DNA of 64,000 bases from Cryptomeria japonica (GCF_030272615.1 NC_081414.1:5395501-5459500); one strand, 5' to 3'. Positions 45,404 to 58,560 are shown, counted from the stretch's first letter. Translations and numbers: made by a program. The notes: generated by a model not told the origin, from the letters alone.

Positions 45404-48400
45404 GTAGCATTTAGAGGATCCTATAGAGGAAGGAGCAATTTTAGGGGCAGGTTTGGAAACTCAGGTAGAGGAAATACACTTTTCACCGGTAGGTGTTATC
45501 ATTGCAATCAAGTTGGGCATACCATGAGTAAGTACTCGAAAAAATCCTCAAGCTCCACAAGTTCATACATGGGGGAAAGAAGAACTCAATTGTTGCAAGA
45601 GGGGGACACTCAGAGTGTAACTTCTTCAATCAGCAAAGCAAGCCCAGTAATAGAGGAAGAAAAATTGATGATGAGGAGAACAATGCTCAAGATACCCCAA
45701 GCTCAAGAGACACCACAAAGGAAAAGCTTGTTTAGGACCACTTGTAGGTCACATGAAAAGATTTGTAAAGTGATTGTAGATTTAGGTTCCATTGAGAATA
45801 TTGTCTCAGTTGAAATGGTGAACAAACTCAAACTAAAAATATTACGTCACCTCACACCCTACAAGGTGTCATGGCTCAACCGGGGTCAACATGTATTGGT
45901 TGATGAACAAGCATGGGTGGATTTTGAAATTGGTGAGTACAAGAATATGGTATTATGTGACATATTGCCTATGAATGCTTGTCATTTGTTATTGGGCCGT
46001 CCATGGCAGTATGATGTGAAAGCTACTCAGGATGGGGAGAAGAACATCTATCTTATCACCAAGAATGGGAAAAAGTATCAAATGGATCCACTACCTGAAC
46101 CAAAGGAAGAAAAACAAATAGGCTCAAGTGTGATGATGATGAGTGGAAAAGAGTTTCTCAAAGTGTTGAAACAAGGACATCAAGGCCATGCTATAGTGTT
46201 GAAACTTAGTGAAGAAGCTAAGGCAGATCCAATGAGTGAAGTGCCTCAAGAGGTGCAAGAACTACTCAAACATTATGTAGAAGTGATAGGGGATGACCTA
46301 CCTGATTCTTTGCCCCCAATGAGAGATGTAAATCATCAAATAGACTTAATACCAGGGGCCAATCTACCAAACAAAGCTGCCTATGAAATGACACCTAGTC
46401 AAAATGAAGAGATCGGCAAACAAGTGGAAGAACTCTTAAACAAAGGGTTTATTAAGAAGAGTTTAAGTCCATGTGTTGTTCCTACTATTTCAGTGCCTAA
46501 GAAGGGAGGCAAATGGAGAATGTGCACATACTCTAGAGCAATCAACAAGATTACTATAAGGTATCAGTTTCCCATGCCAAGGATTGAATACCTATTAGAC
46601 AATCTAAGAGGTGCAAGCTACTTCACCAAGGTGGAATTAAAGTTTGGTTACCATCAGATCAGAATCAGACCCAGAGATGAATGGAAGAGAACCTTTAGAA
46701 CCAATGCAGGTTTGGTAATGCCATTTGGCCTCGCCAATGCACCTAGTACCTTCCAAAGGCTCATGAATGAAGTCTTAGTTGAGTTTATTGGTAGATTTGT
46801 AATTGTATATCTTGATGACATTATGATCTACAATAGGTTCAAGGAGGAACACCTCAAGAATTTGGAGATGGTTTTTAAGAAGTTGAAGTAGGCTCAACTC
46901 AAGATTAACCTTGAAAAATGTGAGTTTTTTAAAACAGAGCTGGTATACCTTAGTTTTGTTATTTCTCATGGATGTTTAAAAATGGATCCAAGTAAGGTAG
47001 AAGCAATACTTAATTGGCCTATCCATAGGGGTATAAGTGAAGTTAGAATCTTTCATGGAATGACATCTTTTTATAGGAAGTTTGTGAGAAACTTTAGCCA
47101 TGTTTGTGCTCCTATTCTCAATACTATGAAAGGAGGGATTAAATGTCACTTTAAGTGGATAGAGGAAGCCAATAAGGGGTTTGAAATATTGAAAACCAAG
47201 ATAGAAGAGTTGCCAACCCTTAGATTGCCTGATTTCAATCAGTTGTTTATAGTAGAATGTGATGCAAGCCAAAGGGCAATAGGGGCAGTTTTAAGACAAG
47301 AGGGGCATCCTATAGATTTCTTCTCAAAAAAGTTAAATGAAGCTAAGAAAAGGTACTCCACATATGATTTGGATTTGTATGAAATGGTCCGAGCATTAAA
47401 AAATGGCGTCACTACTTGCTACCCAAAGAATTTGTAGTCTTCACTAACAACCATGCTCTTAGTTTTCTCAATGGGCAAGAGAAGTTGAACCAAAGACACC
47501 TAAAGTGGGTTGAATACCTACAATCTTATACATTCACTATTAAACACAAGAAAGGGACAACCAACAAAGTTGTTGATGCACTAAGTAGGAGAATCATGAC
47601 CATGCAGGAGATACAATTGCAAAGTGTGGGTTTGAGGGAGTTAAAAGACCTCTATAAGGATGATAAGGATTTTGCAGAGATATATAATGTTTGTACTGAT
47701 TTTTCTAATACCTCATATGTCTCTTATTCAGAATACATGGTACAAGAGGTTTTTTTGTTCAAAGGTCATCTTCTTTGCATACCTCAATGTTCTATGAGAC
47801 AAAATATTATTCAAGAGAAGCATCAAGGGGGTCCAGGAGGTCATTTTGACATTGATAAGACTTTGGAGCAGGTTGGTAGGTTTTATTATTGGCCCAAGTT
47901 GTAATCAAAAGTGAGAATATTTGTAGAGAAATGTACCATCTGCCAAAGAGCAAAAGGAAGCTCAACTAATGTCGGTCTATATCATCCCTTGGTCATACCT
48001 CAGAGGCCTTGGGAATGTTTGAGCATAGATTTTGTGTTAGGATTGCCTAGGAAACTGAGAGGATTTGATAGTGTGTATGTGGTAGTAGATAGGTTAAAAA
48101 AAATTCATACCTTGCAAGAGTACCAATGATGCCACCTATATTGCAGGCCTCTTCTTCAAGGAGATAGTCAGAATTAATGATCTTCCAATTAGCATTGTGA
48201 GTGATAGAGATGTGAAGTTTTTGAGCCACTTTTGGAGGAAACTATGGAGGGAGTTGGGAACCAAATTATCTTTTTCATCTTCCTATCATCCTCAATCAGA
48301 TGGTCAAACAGAGGTTGTTAACTGATCCTTGGGTAATTTGCTAAGATGTCTTACCAAGCAACAAGGGCAGACTTGGGATCTAGTACTTGGACAGGCAGAA

Positions 48401-49156
48401 TATGCATATAATGACCCAGTGAACCATAGCACCAGTAAAAGTCCTTTTGAGATAGTGTATGGATTCCATCCTAGGGGCATATTAGAGCTCAGATATCTCA
48501 GTTCAATGGCACCCAAGAGTGCACAAGGGGAGAAATTTGCAGAAGGCATCAAAGAGGTGCATGATAAGGTAAAGTAGTCCTTACAACAAAAATCCAAGCA
48601 GTACAAGGTTCAAGCTAATAAAACAAGGAGGAAGCTACAATTTCAGGTAGGAGACTTAGTTTTTGCATACCTTAGAAAAGAGATACTTCCAAAAGGGCAG
48701 CCTATCAAGCTCATGATGAAGAAAATTGGACCTCTCAAGGTGGTGCACAAGTATGGGTAGAATGCCTATGAGGTTGAACTTCCACCTACCTTGGGAATAT
48801 CTCCTATCTTTAATGTGTGTGATCTCTATCCATACAAGGGAGAGTCACCAGTAAGTCATAAAGACATGCCAATACCGGTTCATGAAGATTGGGTAAAGGA
48901 TTTGCCACATAATCAGTTGATTGGGTTAGAGAGTATCTTGGATACCAAGATAGTAAAAAAGACAAGGAAAGGAGTTTACAAGAACTATCTTGTTAAGTGG
49001 AAAGGGTTACCAGATTCAGATGCCATGTGGATGTCAGAGGCATATATACTTCAGTATGGAGTGGAGATTTCAGACCTTATAACTCAAGGACTTGAGTTCT
49101 TTGACCCAAGGGAGTATGGTGCAGGGCACCTAGCACTCCAAGAATGTAAGATTTGA
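45404..49156 (+). pseudogene. Element F gag end and pol with chromodomain
   Basis: Gag resumes with FRGSYRGRSNFRGRF and the knuckle CYHCNQVGHTMSKY (last Cys lost). Protease reads VIVDLGSIENIVS, with Ser of Asp-Ser-Gly changed to Leu. RT has KGGKWRMCTYSRAINKITIR, FTKVELKFGYHQIR (catalytic Asp now Glu) and an intact VYLDDIMIYN box. RNase H follows (VECDASQRAIGAVL), with a frame change near 47400. Integrase has its HHCC region ([10 protein letters not shown]), [16 protein letters not shown] and DGQTEVVN, so its Asp-Asp-Glu set survives, but the frame breaks near 48110. A chromodomain (DTKIVKKTRKGVYKNYLVKW, then KGLPDSDAMW) lies at about 48940-49060. The last codons run through the purine tract and about 40 bp into the 3' LTR. 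Confidence 0.9.
49106..49116 (+). other. Element F polypurine tract, inside the coding frame
   Basis: CCAAGGGAGTA directly precedes TGGTGCAGGG, the 3' LTR start, and is read as part of the pol C-terminus. Confidence 0.65.
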
Positions 49157-50745
49157 TTTTATTTTAGTTTTTGTGTGTAATGTGTGATGTAATACTGGAC
49201 CAACCATTGAGGATTCAATAGAGTCATGGTTGAGTTGTCCAAATTTTGGTTTCAGCCAATTATGCTCAGGATGTTGCTAGCCTGAGAAGTAAGTTGCTTA
49301 GGTAGTTCATAGGAAAAATAATCCAGATGAATGTATTCATGAATTAGGAGTTAATTGAGTTGTGTTTAGGTCTTGTAATGTGTTCCAGGACCTTCAAGAG
49401 TCTTAGAATTCAATAGAATGCAAAACTGCATCCTGGAGCAAAAGTTGTCAAAAGTTGTTGAGCAACATTTTTGCAATTTCTTCCAAAAGTTGCATTTTTG
49501 GTTATGGGCATTAGGTAGTTGGTTGAACCGACTAAACTAATGGATATGATTCAAATTTCACTCTATTGTACGGTTTGGAGGATTGGAAATGCAAGAGCAA
49601 GTTTTTGGTTTGTGAAGCAATCTTGTTTCCACTGGTTTTTGATAGTTTTGTCTTGTTTTCATACAAGTTTGTACAGTCCAGTACGGAATAGATGATATAA
49701 AACTCATTGCCATATTTGTATTCTCATTGTTATTTTTTTAATAAGGTTGATTTGTAGGTTTGATTGATCCAGTTTGTAAAGATTTCTCTCATTCTTTGCA
49801 ATTAGGAGCAAAACCCTTGCAAGTAGGGTTTAAGAGCAAGAAATGGCTCTAGCCTAGGCATTATTTGATGGAACTTGTTGAAATCATTAAGAATGATAGG
49901 CTAGGGTATTTAAATAGTTTTGGAATAGGATGTGTGATTTTGCAAGTCCAGGAGGAGGAGAAACAATGAAGACCTAGGCTCGCCGCTGGGAGTAGGTGAG
50001 TTAGGACAGTAAGCAAAGTGCGATTGGTGAGCAATTGGAGATTGATGCAAGCCCAAGTGGCATATGTATGGAAAGCCGTCAGAGTTTACTTTAAGGCTAA
50101 AAATGTGTTTAGAGTAGGATTTTTGACTGGTGAAAGGTTCTAGACCAATTTTGTCAATCCACCGGTTAAGCCTAAAACCCCACAAATTAGTGCAGCATTG
50201 GAAAACACACCTATACGGATAACCCAGATGCACTTTTCCAGTATTGTCTAAAACTTACAAAAGGGTATCCGAATCCATGATTTATTCCTAGTCTTGTTTG
50301 GGACTTTTGAAAATTAAACCCCAAAAACCTCTTAAGGAGGGCTAATGCAATTAGGCCTATTTAGGTGCCGGTAGAGACCTAGAAGGCTTGAGAAACCATG
50401 GCGATGGAGTTGGTGAGTCTTAAACTTCAAAACACAATGAAGACACCTTAATAATGAATTGGGAAACTATAAGAAGAGTTGGTGTGTTAAGATCCTAGCA
50501 AGAGTGGTTGGAGCCCAGGAGAGGTGAGTGTGAGTAACTGAGGTGACAACCTCAAGTGGAGGAGTTGATTGTCCAGACACCATTGGCTATACCTAGGAGG
50601 CAAATCAAGAAGGTTCAAACCTTGGAGATCTCATTTTCAAAACCCTTACCAAGTGCCATAGGAAGGACTTGAGTAGTTATAGGGTTGAGTAGGACAAGTC
50701 ACTCAAGAAGGTAAAACAAACTAGGCTCCGAGACTCTCTGCATCA
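49117..50745 (+). repeat. Element F 3' LTR
   Basis: It aligns with 33447-35014. It has an extra segment at about 49500-49560, where the 5' LTR is shorter, and many substitutions. It ends CTCTCTGCATCA before ATGAT. Confidence 0.92.
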
Positions 50746-52811
50746 ATGATGTTTTGACAGTGTTACATACTTTGGTTTTCTTGAATAGTGATTCTTCTCA
50801 CGTAAACATGGCTTTATGATATTAGCTTTGATCACATTTATTTAGGTGATATAGCACCTAGAGAGCTCATTGCATGACACACATTGGTTTACATATTGCA
50901 CACTTAGTGCATGGTTGCTTACATATTATATATCATTTGTTTTCTATTGGCATTTATAACCTTGGTTGTTATTTAAATAAGCACTTAATATGCCATCGGT
51001 GTGTAAATTTTATCAAGCACTAGTGCTTGTCAGCATGGATATATTGGTTATTTTATAACACATTTATAATGTGTTGTCGGTATTTCAAATACCGACTCAT
51101 AGTTAATTATTCTTTTTTTTTTAAGTGCTTTAAAACACTTGAGCTCAACAACAAGTATGCTCAACACTTCGTTGTGTCGACTTGACACATATTTGACATC
51201 TTTACCACCATAATGGTACTGTTCGAGCTTTTATGTTGACTGGGAAGATAATGCTGACTCGGCACATGATTTTTATGATGACTCGACAGTTATGTGTTTG
51301 CATTGTCCTGGACTTCAAATTACACTTCATTATTATTTGACTCGATGTAATATGAACAAAAGGGCAAACGATATTTCATTTGTTTCTTTTTGAAAACCTA
51401 GCTTAGTACGTTGTCGTGACATCGCTTGTGATAGTTCCAGGATATTTTTGTGACGGAATTTCATTGTGGGTTTCCAGTATGTTACTCTACAAGATCCAAG
51501 GATTCGATTGGTAGTTTATTTGGCTGATTTTAGTGGGATTTGCTACAAATATTCAGGGATTTTGCAGGTTCCTTTCAGGTATCAACATTCTTTTTCTTCA
51601 TTGTTTGAAAGGAAAAATACATTGATAGAAAAGTAAATTTATTTTAAGGCTTCAGAGCTTATTTGGGGTTTCATTTTCAATATGATTTTTTCTTTTGTTC
51701 ACTTGAAATGATTGTTGTAGATTCAATTTCTAAAACAAAAAAAGGGTTCATTTTTGTAAAGTTGCCGAATGATATTATTATTTGAAAATATATGTTTCTA
51801 TTTTCTGCAACTATATTAAGTTATTGTTAGAAACCCTAATAGGGTTAAGATACCCTAACTTGAGGGTATACTTTGAAGATACATAAACATTTATTTTTGG
51901 ATATAAAAGATACGTCATTCAGAATTTTTCTGTTGTTGAAAAGGTTCAGTGATAAACTCATAACATTGTGAGATTATTAAAAAGAGGTTATATTATTGTT
52001 CAAAACTCTGATTCAGATATAGAGTACATTGTCTGAAACGTTTGTAAAATCTTTGGTTATTTTTATAGAGAATCTAAGAGACATTTTTGTACTGTGTCAA
52101 CAATACCTTGTAATTGGAATCATTGCACATTTTTATCATATCAAACTCGTTCAATCACTGACAATTTTGTAGTTTCACACACACACACATATAGTGCAAT
52201 TATAAGGTTACCAGTGTTTGTAACTTGAGATGTTTTCACATTGTATGAGATATAGGGATTGGTGCTCCTTGAAGTTGATACTTCTAAATTTACTGTACAG
52301 AGCTAGTGCTCTTTGAGTTAATGAGAAAGGAATTTTAATACCGAGTGGTTTTCTACCCCAAGAGGGTTTTCCACTCATGGCAATCATGGTGTTATGTTTC
52401 TGTTACATCTCTTAATGTGTTCCATTAGTTGATGCTCAGATATTTTAGTTCTTTTGTCTTTTCATGATTTACACTGCTATCCCTAAGTTCATCTTTTGGT
52501 TACAAGTTGTTACCTCTACAATACACTTTTTAAATTTGTTGAAAAGGAAAAGTCATTTCTATTTGAAAGCATTAAAAAGACTACTCATCTTGATAATTGA
52601 ATGATCACACATATATGCTTCAATAACAGTTTGTTAGATAAGTGGTTAAATCATTGGTTCAAACTTTTGGCTTGCAAATTCACTGTCACTTATCAATCTC
52701 AAATTTGTTAAACAAAGTTGTCAAAGTTCAAGAATTGTTTTAAAGTGTTTTCTGAGTCAAAATTCATTCACTCTGATTCACCCCCCTGTCAAAGTGACTT
52801 CACTTCCAACA
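50746..52811 (+). repeat. Element D 3' LTR, second part
   Basis: The sequence resumes after the ATGAT duplication. Near its end it shows GTGGTTTTCTACCCCAAGAG and then TCTGATTCACCCCCCTGTCA, the same landmarks in the same order as the 3' part of the element C LTR. It probably ends at TTCCAACA (52811). With the first part, the LTR would be about 2.5 kb. A frame at 52718-52906 is not convincing. Confidence 0.6.
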
Positions 52812-54620
52812 GTAATTTCGCAAATTCTAGTCGGCCACCATTTCCCATACTTAGGCAAGGCCTAGGCGACCATCGTGCCCTTGATCTCTTCTCCCAGAGC
52901 ACATAGTGCATGATGATGCATGATTTGAGTATGTTAACAAGGAACAACTTGTCCAAATATCATGTACTCTTTTTTTTGACAATTTGATTATTTTTTCTAT
53001 TTTTTAAATATTTTTTGATGAATTTGGTCTATAAACTTGAAATTACACGTTGTCTTAAATTATCTAATAAATTTTTAATTTTTACCTTTTTTGGAAAATA
53101 AATTATATGGCATCAATATCACATTTTTTTAATTGAAAAAAATTCAAAAAATGATAATTTCAAGTCTACTTATGGTGGTTGCTCACTAGGGGTTTTCAAA
53201 ACAACAATTAGGGCCAACAAAAATTAATAAAAAATATTCAAAAAAATTTAAAAAAATATTCTCATTAATCTTCAATTTCTTATAGATGTTTTCCCAAGAG
53301 GATTCAAAAGAATACTTTTATTTAGGTCAAAATATGGTGGTTATACACATGCACAATATGGTCTTGAAAATGTGACTTTTGAATAGTAATTTTTAGACAT
53401 GCCTATTGAAAATCATTTTGTATCATTTGGGTAATAAAATAAGTTACATATTTGGTACTAGACTCTGAGTACTATATATCATATTATTGATTTTTTTAAA
53501 GATTCAATCTTAAAGTGCTTCAAATTTTTAGATCAATTGTGAATTTTTTTGAAAATTAGTAAAAACACTTCCACTTTTTGGCTTAACTTCTTGCACACAT
53601 GCAGATTGTATAACCTTATCCATGTAATGATTTTTCACATAAATAGAAGTCAACCTCATCAATCATCCAAGTTCTCTACTATCTATAGATTGGGAGCAAA
53701 GGAAATCTTGCCATCTCTACTTTTTGGATTGTTGAGCCTTTCTCTAGCTTGTACTTTGCATAGTCTTCTATTCTATAGCTTGATCGTTTGAAGATTTTAC
53801 TAAAAATTGGTGCTAGTTGCACTTCAATTTGTTGTCTCCACAACCCAACTTCTAATTTCAACTCATGTATCTTTTGTAGGGGGTTTTCAAGGTTGATAAT
53901 AACATAGAATCAAGTAGACATCCCAACACTACCTCAAAGATTCTTCATCAACCTTAATAAAAGTACCTAATGAATCACAAAATTTTGTGAAAATGTCTTA
54001 ATTCCAATATTTCACATATAGATTGTATAACCTTATCCATGTAAGAATGTTCATTAGCAAATACATAGACAAATTAAAATTAGAAATTAGGTTCCCAATC
54101 ACATAAATAGAAGTTGATCCCATCCATCATCCAAAGATTTTATTTTGTTTTATAACTTTTTACCTCTTATCCCCATAATTGCATTCCACAACACTAAAAA
54201 AAAAAACCTTTTAGTAGAACCTTGGTTTTTACCTTTGGGCCCCAATGCTCTTGGCACCATTTCAGAATTCTAATTTCCACCAAACAATTGTCCACCCATA
54301 TAAAAAAGACATTGCATTATTGTATCCACGCCACAAATGTTCTCGGTTCATCTTATAAAAGGGACATTTGGATTCAACTTTGAAAACAAATAGTGTTAGC
54401 TACATTTATCCCTACATTTTTGTCCCCTCTCAACCATGGTGATTTAACACAAGGCGAGGCAGGGCAATTGGATTAAACAAATATATGGTACGTGGAACAG
54501 GTGACATCCACCGTACCAACAATGAATTAATAACCCTAATTGCATAGGAAATTGGAATAAAAAATTCCTTAGATCCACACTCGCGTTTTTTTAGACCTAG
54601 TCAACAAGATTTGATTTCCT
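52812..54620. other. AT-rich spacer with a diverged duplication
   Basis: AGATTGTATAACCTTATCCA and the following ACATAAATAGAAGT ... ATCATCCAA occur at 53602-53672 and again at 54015-54142, the second copy with about 60 extra bases. On the minus strand a TGGTGCCAAGAGCATTGGGG near 54253 vaguely resembles a primer site for LTR H, but this is weak. No gene was seen. Confidence 0.45.
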
Positions 54621-55990
54621 TTTTGCAATGATTTTTATCCCAAAAATTAAATTGCAAAGAAAAACCCCTACTAAAATTATGAGGGCTTTCTAAAAATGAT
54701 TTTCTTTTTTAGAAAAATACCTTGATTTGAGCCCTATAAAGCAGATTTATTGAAAAAAAACCTAAATTACAAAGATCAGATTTTTTTTATGAATTATCTT
54801 GCATCAAAATTAAAATCTCAAAGAACAAACACCTACTAAAATTCTAAGATCTTTCCAGAAATGTAAGAAAATCCAAAAAAAATTGCTAATTTACTCTCAG
54901 AATTATTTTTTTATGAAAAATCATAATTTTTTTATAAATAATTCAAAACTGATTCAAAAAAAAAGAGTTTCGGATTCAGCACTTTTGATACCATTTCAAC
55001 CCTGCACAAAGACATGTGTGCATCAATTCCCAACCATTTGTGAGATATGATCAAATCATTGCAAAACCTTAATTTTCAATTATCCGATTCTTCACGAATT
55101 ATTTTGCATCAAAATTAAAATAATAAAGAACATAACCCTTGTAGAATTCTAATATATTTCCAAAAATATAAGAAAATCAGAAAAAATGCCAATTTACTCC
55201 CAAAATTATTTTTTTATGAAAAATTATAAAAATTTAAAAATAATTCAAAATTGATCAAAAAAAATTGATTTTTCAGAATGAACACACCTAATACAATTCC
55301 CAACCTTCCAAAAAAATTTGTGCATAAATTCCCAACGATTTTTTAGAAATGATCAAATCATTGCAAAACCCTAATTTTCAAAGATATGATTCTTCACAAA
55401 TTATTTTATATCAAAATTAACATCATAAAAAAACAAAACCCTTGTATAAATCTAATATATTTCTAGAAATGTAATAAAATCCAAAAAAGTCTCTAATTTA
55501 CTCTCATTAATTTTTATGAAAAATCATTAAAAAATCATAAATAATTTAAAACGGATCCAAAAAATCTTATTTTTGGATTAAACATTCCTGATACAATTCC
55601 CAACCTGCATAAAAAAATTGGTGCATAAATTCCCAACTGTTTGTGAGATATGATCAAACTATTGCAAAACCTTAATTTTCAAAGCTTTGATTATTCACAA
55701 ATTATTTTGCATCAAAATTAAAATAAAAAAGAACAACCTTGTTGTAGAATTATGAGATATTTCCATATATATAAGAAAATCCAAAAAATTCTCTAATTTA
55801 CTCCCAAAATTATTTTTTTAATGAAAAATCATAATTTTTTTATAAATAATTCAAAACTAATCCAAAAAATTTGATTTTAAGATTGAACACTCCTAATACA
55901 ATTTTTAACCTGTAAAAAAAAAAATGTATAGAAATTCCCAACTATTTGTGAGATATGATCAAATCTTACCAAAATCATAATCTTGTGTGC
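54620..55990. repeat. tandem array, period about 300 bp
   Basis: Four diverged units share, in order, ATTATTTTGCATCAAAATTA, AGAACAAAACCC, ATTTCCAGAAATGTAAGAAA, TCTAATTTACTCCCAAAATT, an AATCATAAATAATTCAAAAC block, and TTCCCAAC...TTTGTGAGATATGATC. The GCATCAAAATTA anchor lies near 54801, 55106, 55409 and 55709. A shorter partial unit begins near 54620. Confidence 0.85.
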
Positions 55991-56869
55991 AAAACCCTAG
56001 CTGCACAAGTTTATTCTCTAAATTATTTTACAAAACAATAATATAGGGTTAGAAAAACCATGCCAAAAAAAACATAGATCTAACATAAATCCATGTCCCA
56101 CCGGGCATGCCAAAATGTATATTATAAAAAAATGATGATGATAAACTATTGCAAAACCACAAAGATCCAACCATAAGAAAAACCCTAGTTCTATAACAAT
56201 AACATTTACCATACACCAATGAAGAAACCTAAGAACATGCAAATGAACAAATTGAAACAATAATACCATTCACATGCCAAGTAGGGTTTGATCTCAATTG
56301 TCTCATATTTTTTGTATTGTGCATGAGAGCTCAACAAAGAACTGGTTGTGGCTGTAAAGTCGCTTGATTGCATAAAGATTGCTGGACTAGATTCGGATTG
56401 TGAAAGGATAAAGAAATCCTCTTATATAGAAGACTCTTTAGAAAAAGGAGGGATAAGATTAAGAGGTGAAAGAAATAAATGGTCGATTAGGATTAAAGGG
56501 TGGGTAAAAGAAATAATAAAATAATGAAGGGGCTAGGTAGAGGAAAATTAAGAGATAAATAACATGTGTCATGAAGAGAAAAAGTTAATGAATTAATTAA
56601 ATAAATAAATAATCATTTAATTAATAAAGGAAGTGGGACCAATTAAATAAAAAAAATATTTATTTAATTTAGGGAAAAGGTAATTTATATAAATAAAAAT
56701 ATTTATTTAAATAAGGAAAGGCTAGAAGAGGATTAATGAATTAATTAAATCTATTTAATTAATCGAAGGCTTATGATAAACCGAGCAAAAAAATAGAAGG
56801 CTTATGATAAAATAATTAAATAAATAAAATATTTATTTAATTAAGCTAAGACAATTTTAGGTGTCTACA
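55991..56869 (-). repeat. Element H: LTR in minus orientation
   Basis: Read on the minus strand it starts TGTAGACACCTAAAATTGTC, matching the first 15 bases of the element G LTR. TTAATTAAATAAATATTTAT-type words follow, as in G. A TATA box (minus CTATATAAG) lies at 56421-56429, with pyrimidine-rich leader beyond. The right edge is at 56869. The left edge is not defined; the 300-bp array may lie inside the same LTR or in its leader. Confidence 0.55.
56421..56429 (-). promoter_or_regulatory. TATA box of LTR H
   Basis: The minus strand reads TCTATATAAGAGG, about 440 bp inside the LTR start, followed by the expected leader-like sequence. Function inferred from sequence only. Confidence 0.45.
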
Positions 56870-56965
56870 AGTACAATTTTACTTGGCCTCCAACATCTAC
56901 ATCATTAGATCATACATGTTGCATAGGAATCCGAGCTGAAGAACTCAGACGTGATCCACGAACCT

Positions 56966-57424
<459 letters not shown>

Positions 57425-57478
<54 letters not shown>
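57425..57478. repeat. (TA)n microsatellite
   Basis: A perfect AT/TA dinucleotide run of about 54 bp. Confidence 0.97.
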
Positions 57479-57484
<6 letters not shown>

Positions 57485-57800
57485 AAAAAAAAATTGTTAA
57501 AAAATTTGTACATGTAATTGAGTAAAAAAAATTATTGATGTATGTCTTAATTGAAATGAGTTCTCTAGATACATCTATGTAAATCTTTAAATACTTGAGT
57601 GTGATGATGAATAAGATCATTAGGAGGCTGCAAATCTTTCAATGTTTTCAATGTAATACGAGGTTGTATATAATTCAAAATTCAAATTATGTTAACAATT
57701 TTGAAGTTGAAATGTAGTTTTCAAATTTGAACATGTGATCTAGCTATTATGCCTAGTCTCCTTGAGTCGAAATGTGCCCCCCCCCTTTTTTTTGTTTTAC

Positions 57801-58035
57801 CTCGGAACCCCAAAGTCCTGGAGTCCCGGAGTCCCGAGGTCTTTTGTCTTTTGACCTTGGAACCCTGGAGTCTCGAGGTCCCTTTTGTTGTTGACCTCGG
57901 AACCCCGGAGTCCTAAAGTCCCGAGGTCGTCTTTGCTGCTTGCTTCGGAACCCCAGATTCCCGGAGTCCTGAGGTGGGGTGTTCTTTTTCTTTTGTCAAG
58001 CTCGGAAGCCCGAGACCCCGGAGTCCCGAGGTTGT
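57801..58035 (+). repeat. GC-rich palindromic tandem repeat upstream of a TATA box
   Basis: Five units of 40-60 bp carry ACCTCGGAACCCCGGAGTCC and end in CCCGAGGT, so each unit is flanked by inverted CCTCGG/CCGAGG words. The GC content contrasts sharply with the AT-rich surroundings. Confidence 0.85.
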
Positions 58036-58069
58036 GTTAAACGCTTTCGTACAGACGGGTTCGAGGAGC

Positions 58070-58078
58070 TATAAATAG
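58070..58078 (+). promoter_or_regulatory. TATA box of element I
   Basis: TATAAATAG in the context GAGCTATAAATAGAGATG lies directly after the GC-rich repeats and about 600 bp before the start of the long frame. This is a good plant Pol II TATA box. Transcription would start near 58100. Confidence 0.7.
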
Positions 58079-58309
58079 AGATGATGGACTTTTTGAAAGT
58101 TCATTTGTGCATCCACAGTTCCTCCTCCTAATCTCCAAGTCGCGAACTTCCGGACCTTCGAGCTTCTTTTGGCGTTTTAGGGCATTTCGATTCACCGGGT
58201 TGGTGAATTTTCTCGCCCTTGTTGTGGTTTCTAGGTTAGATTTCTTTTCCTTTCCTTTTTGTTTGTTTTTCTTTTTGTTTTCGCATTTTTTGTTGTTGTT
58301 GCGTGCCCT

Positions 58310-58560
58310 AGTTTTGACCCCGAAGTTCCGGGTGATTTCATTTCCACCACCTCGGATCCCCGAAGTTCCAAGTGGTTTCATTTCCACCACCCCGGATCCC
58401 CGGAGTTCTGAGTGGTTTCATTTCCACCACCTCAGAACCCCGGATCCCCAAAGTTTCAGGTGGTTTCATTTTCACCATCCCGGAACCCCGGAGTTTCGGG
58501 TGGTAGCTGTGTAGACCTAACCTCGAAACCCCGGATCCACGGAGTTCCGAGCCCTCTCCT
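58310..58560 (+). repeat. GC-rich tandem repeat in the element I leader
   Basis: About five units of 40-48 bp have the form GGTTTCATTTCCACCACC followed by TCGGATCCCCGAAGTTCC. They share the CGGA-CCCCGGAGT core with the repeats upstream of the TATA box. Confidence 0.85.

Larger units (their letters stand above)
33447..50745 (+). mobile_element. Element F: Ty3/gypsy chromovirus, carrying nested element G
   Basis: LTRs at 33447-35014 and 49117-50745 are flanked by perfect ATGAT duplications (33442-33446 and 50746-50750). The initiator-Met primer site, gag, protease, reverse transcriptase, RNase H, integrase and chromodomain follow in gypsy order. The chromodomain and the primer site place it among chromoviruses. 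Without nested element G the length is about 7.9 kb. Its LTRs differ by many substitutions and a small insertion, so it is clearly older than G. Stops and frame changes make it inactive. Confidence 0.93.

Noticed and set aside
56018-56269. 83-codon minus-strand frame in LTR H
   Set aside because: Lies in the transcribed leader of the LTR and is hydrophobic low-complexity; no homology recognised.
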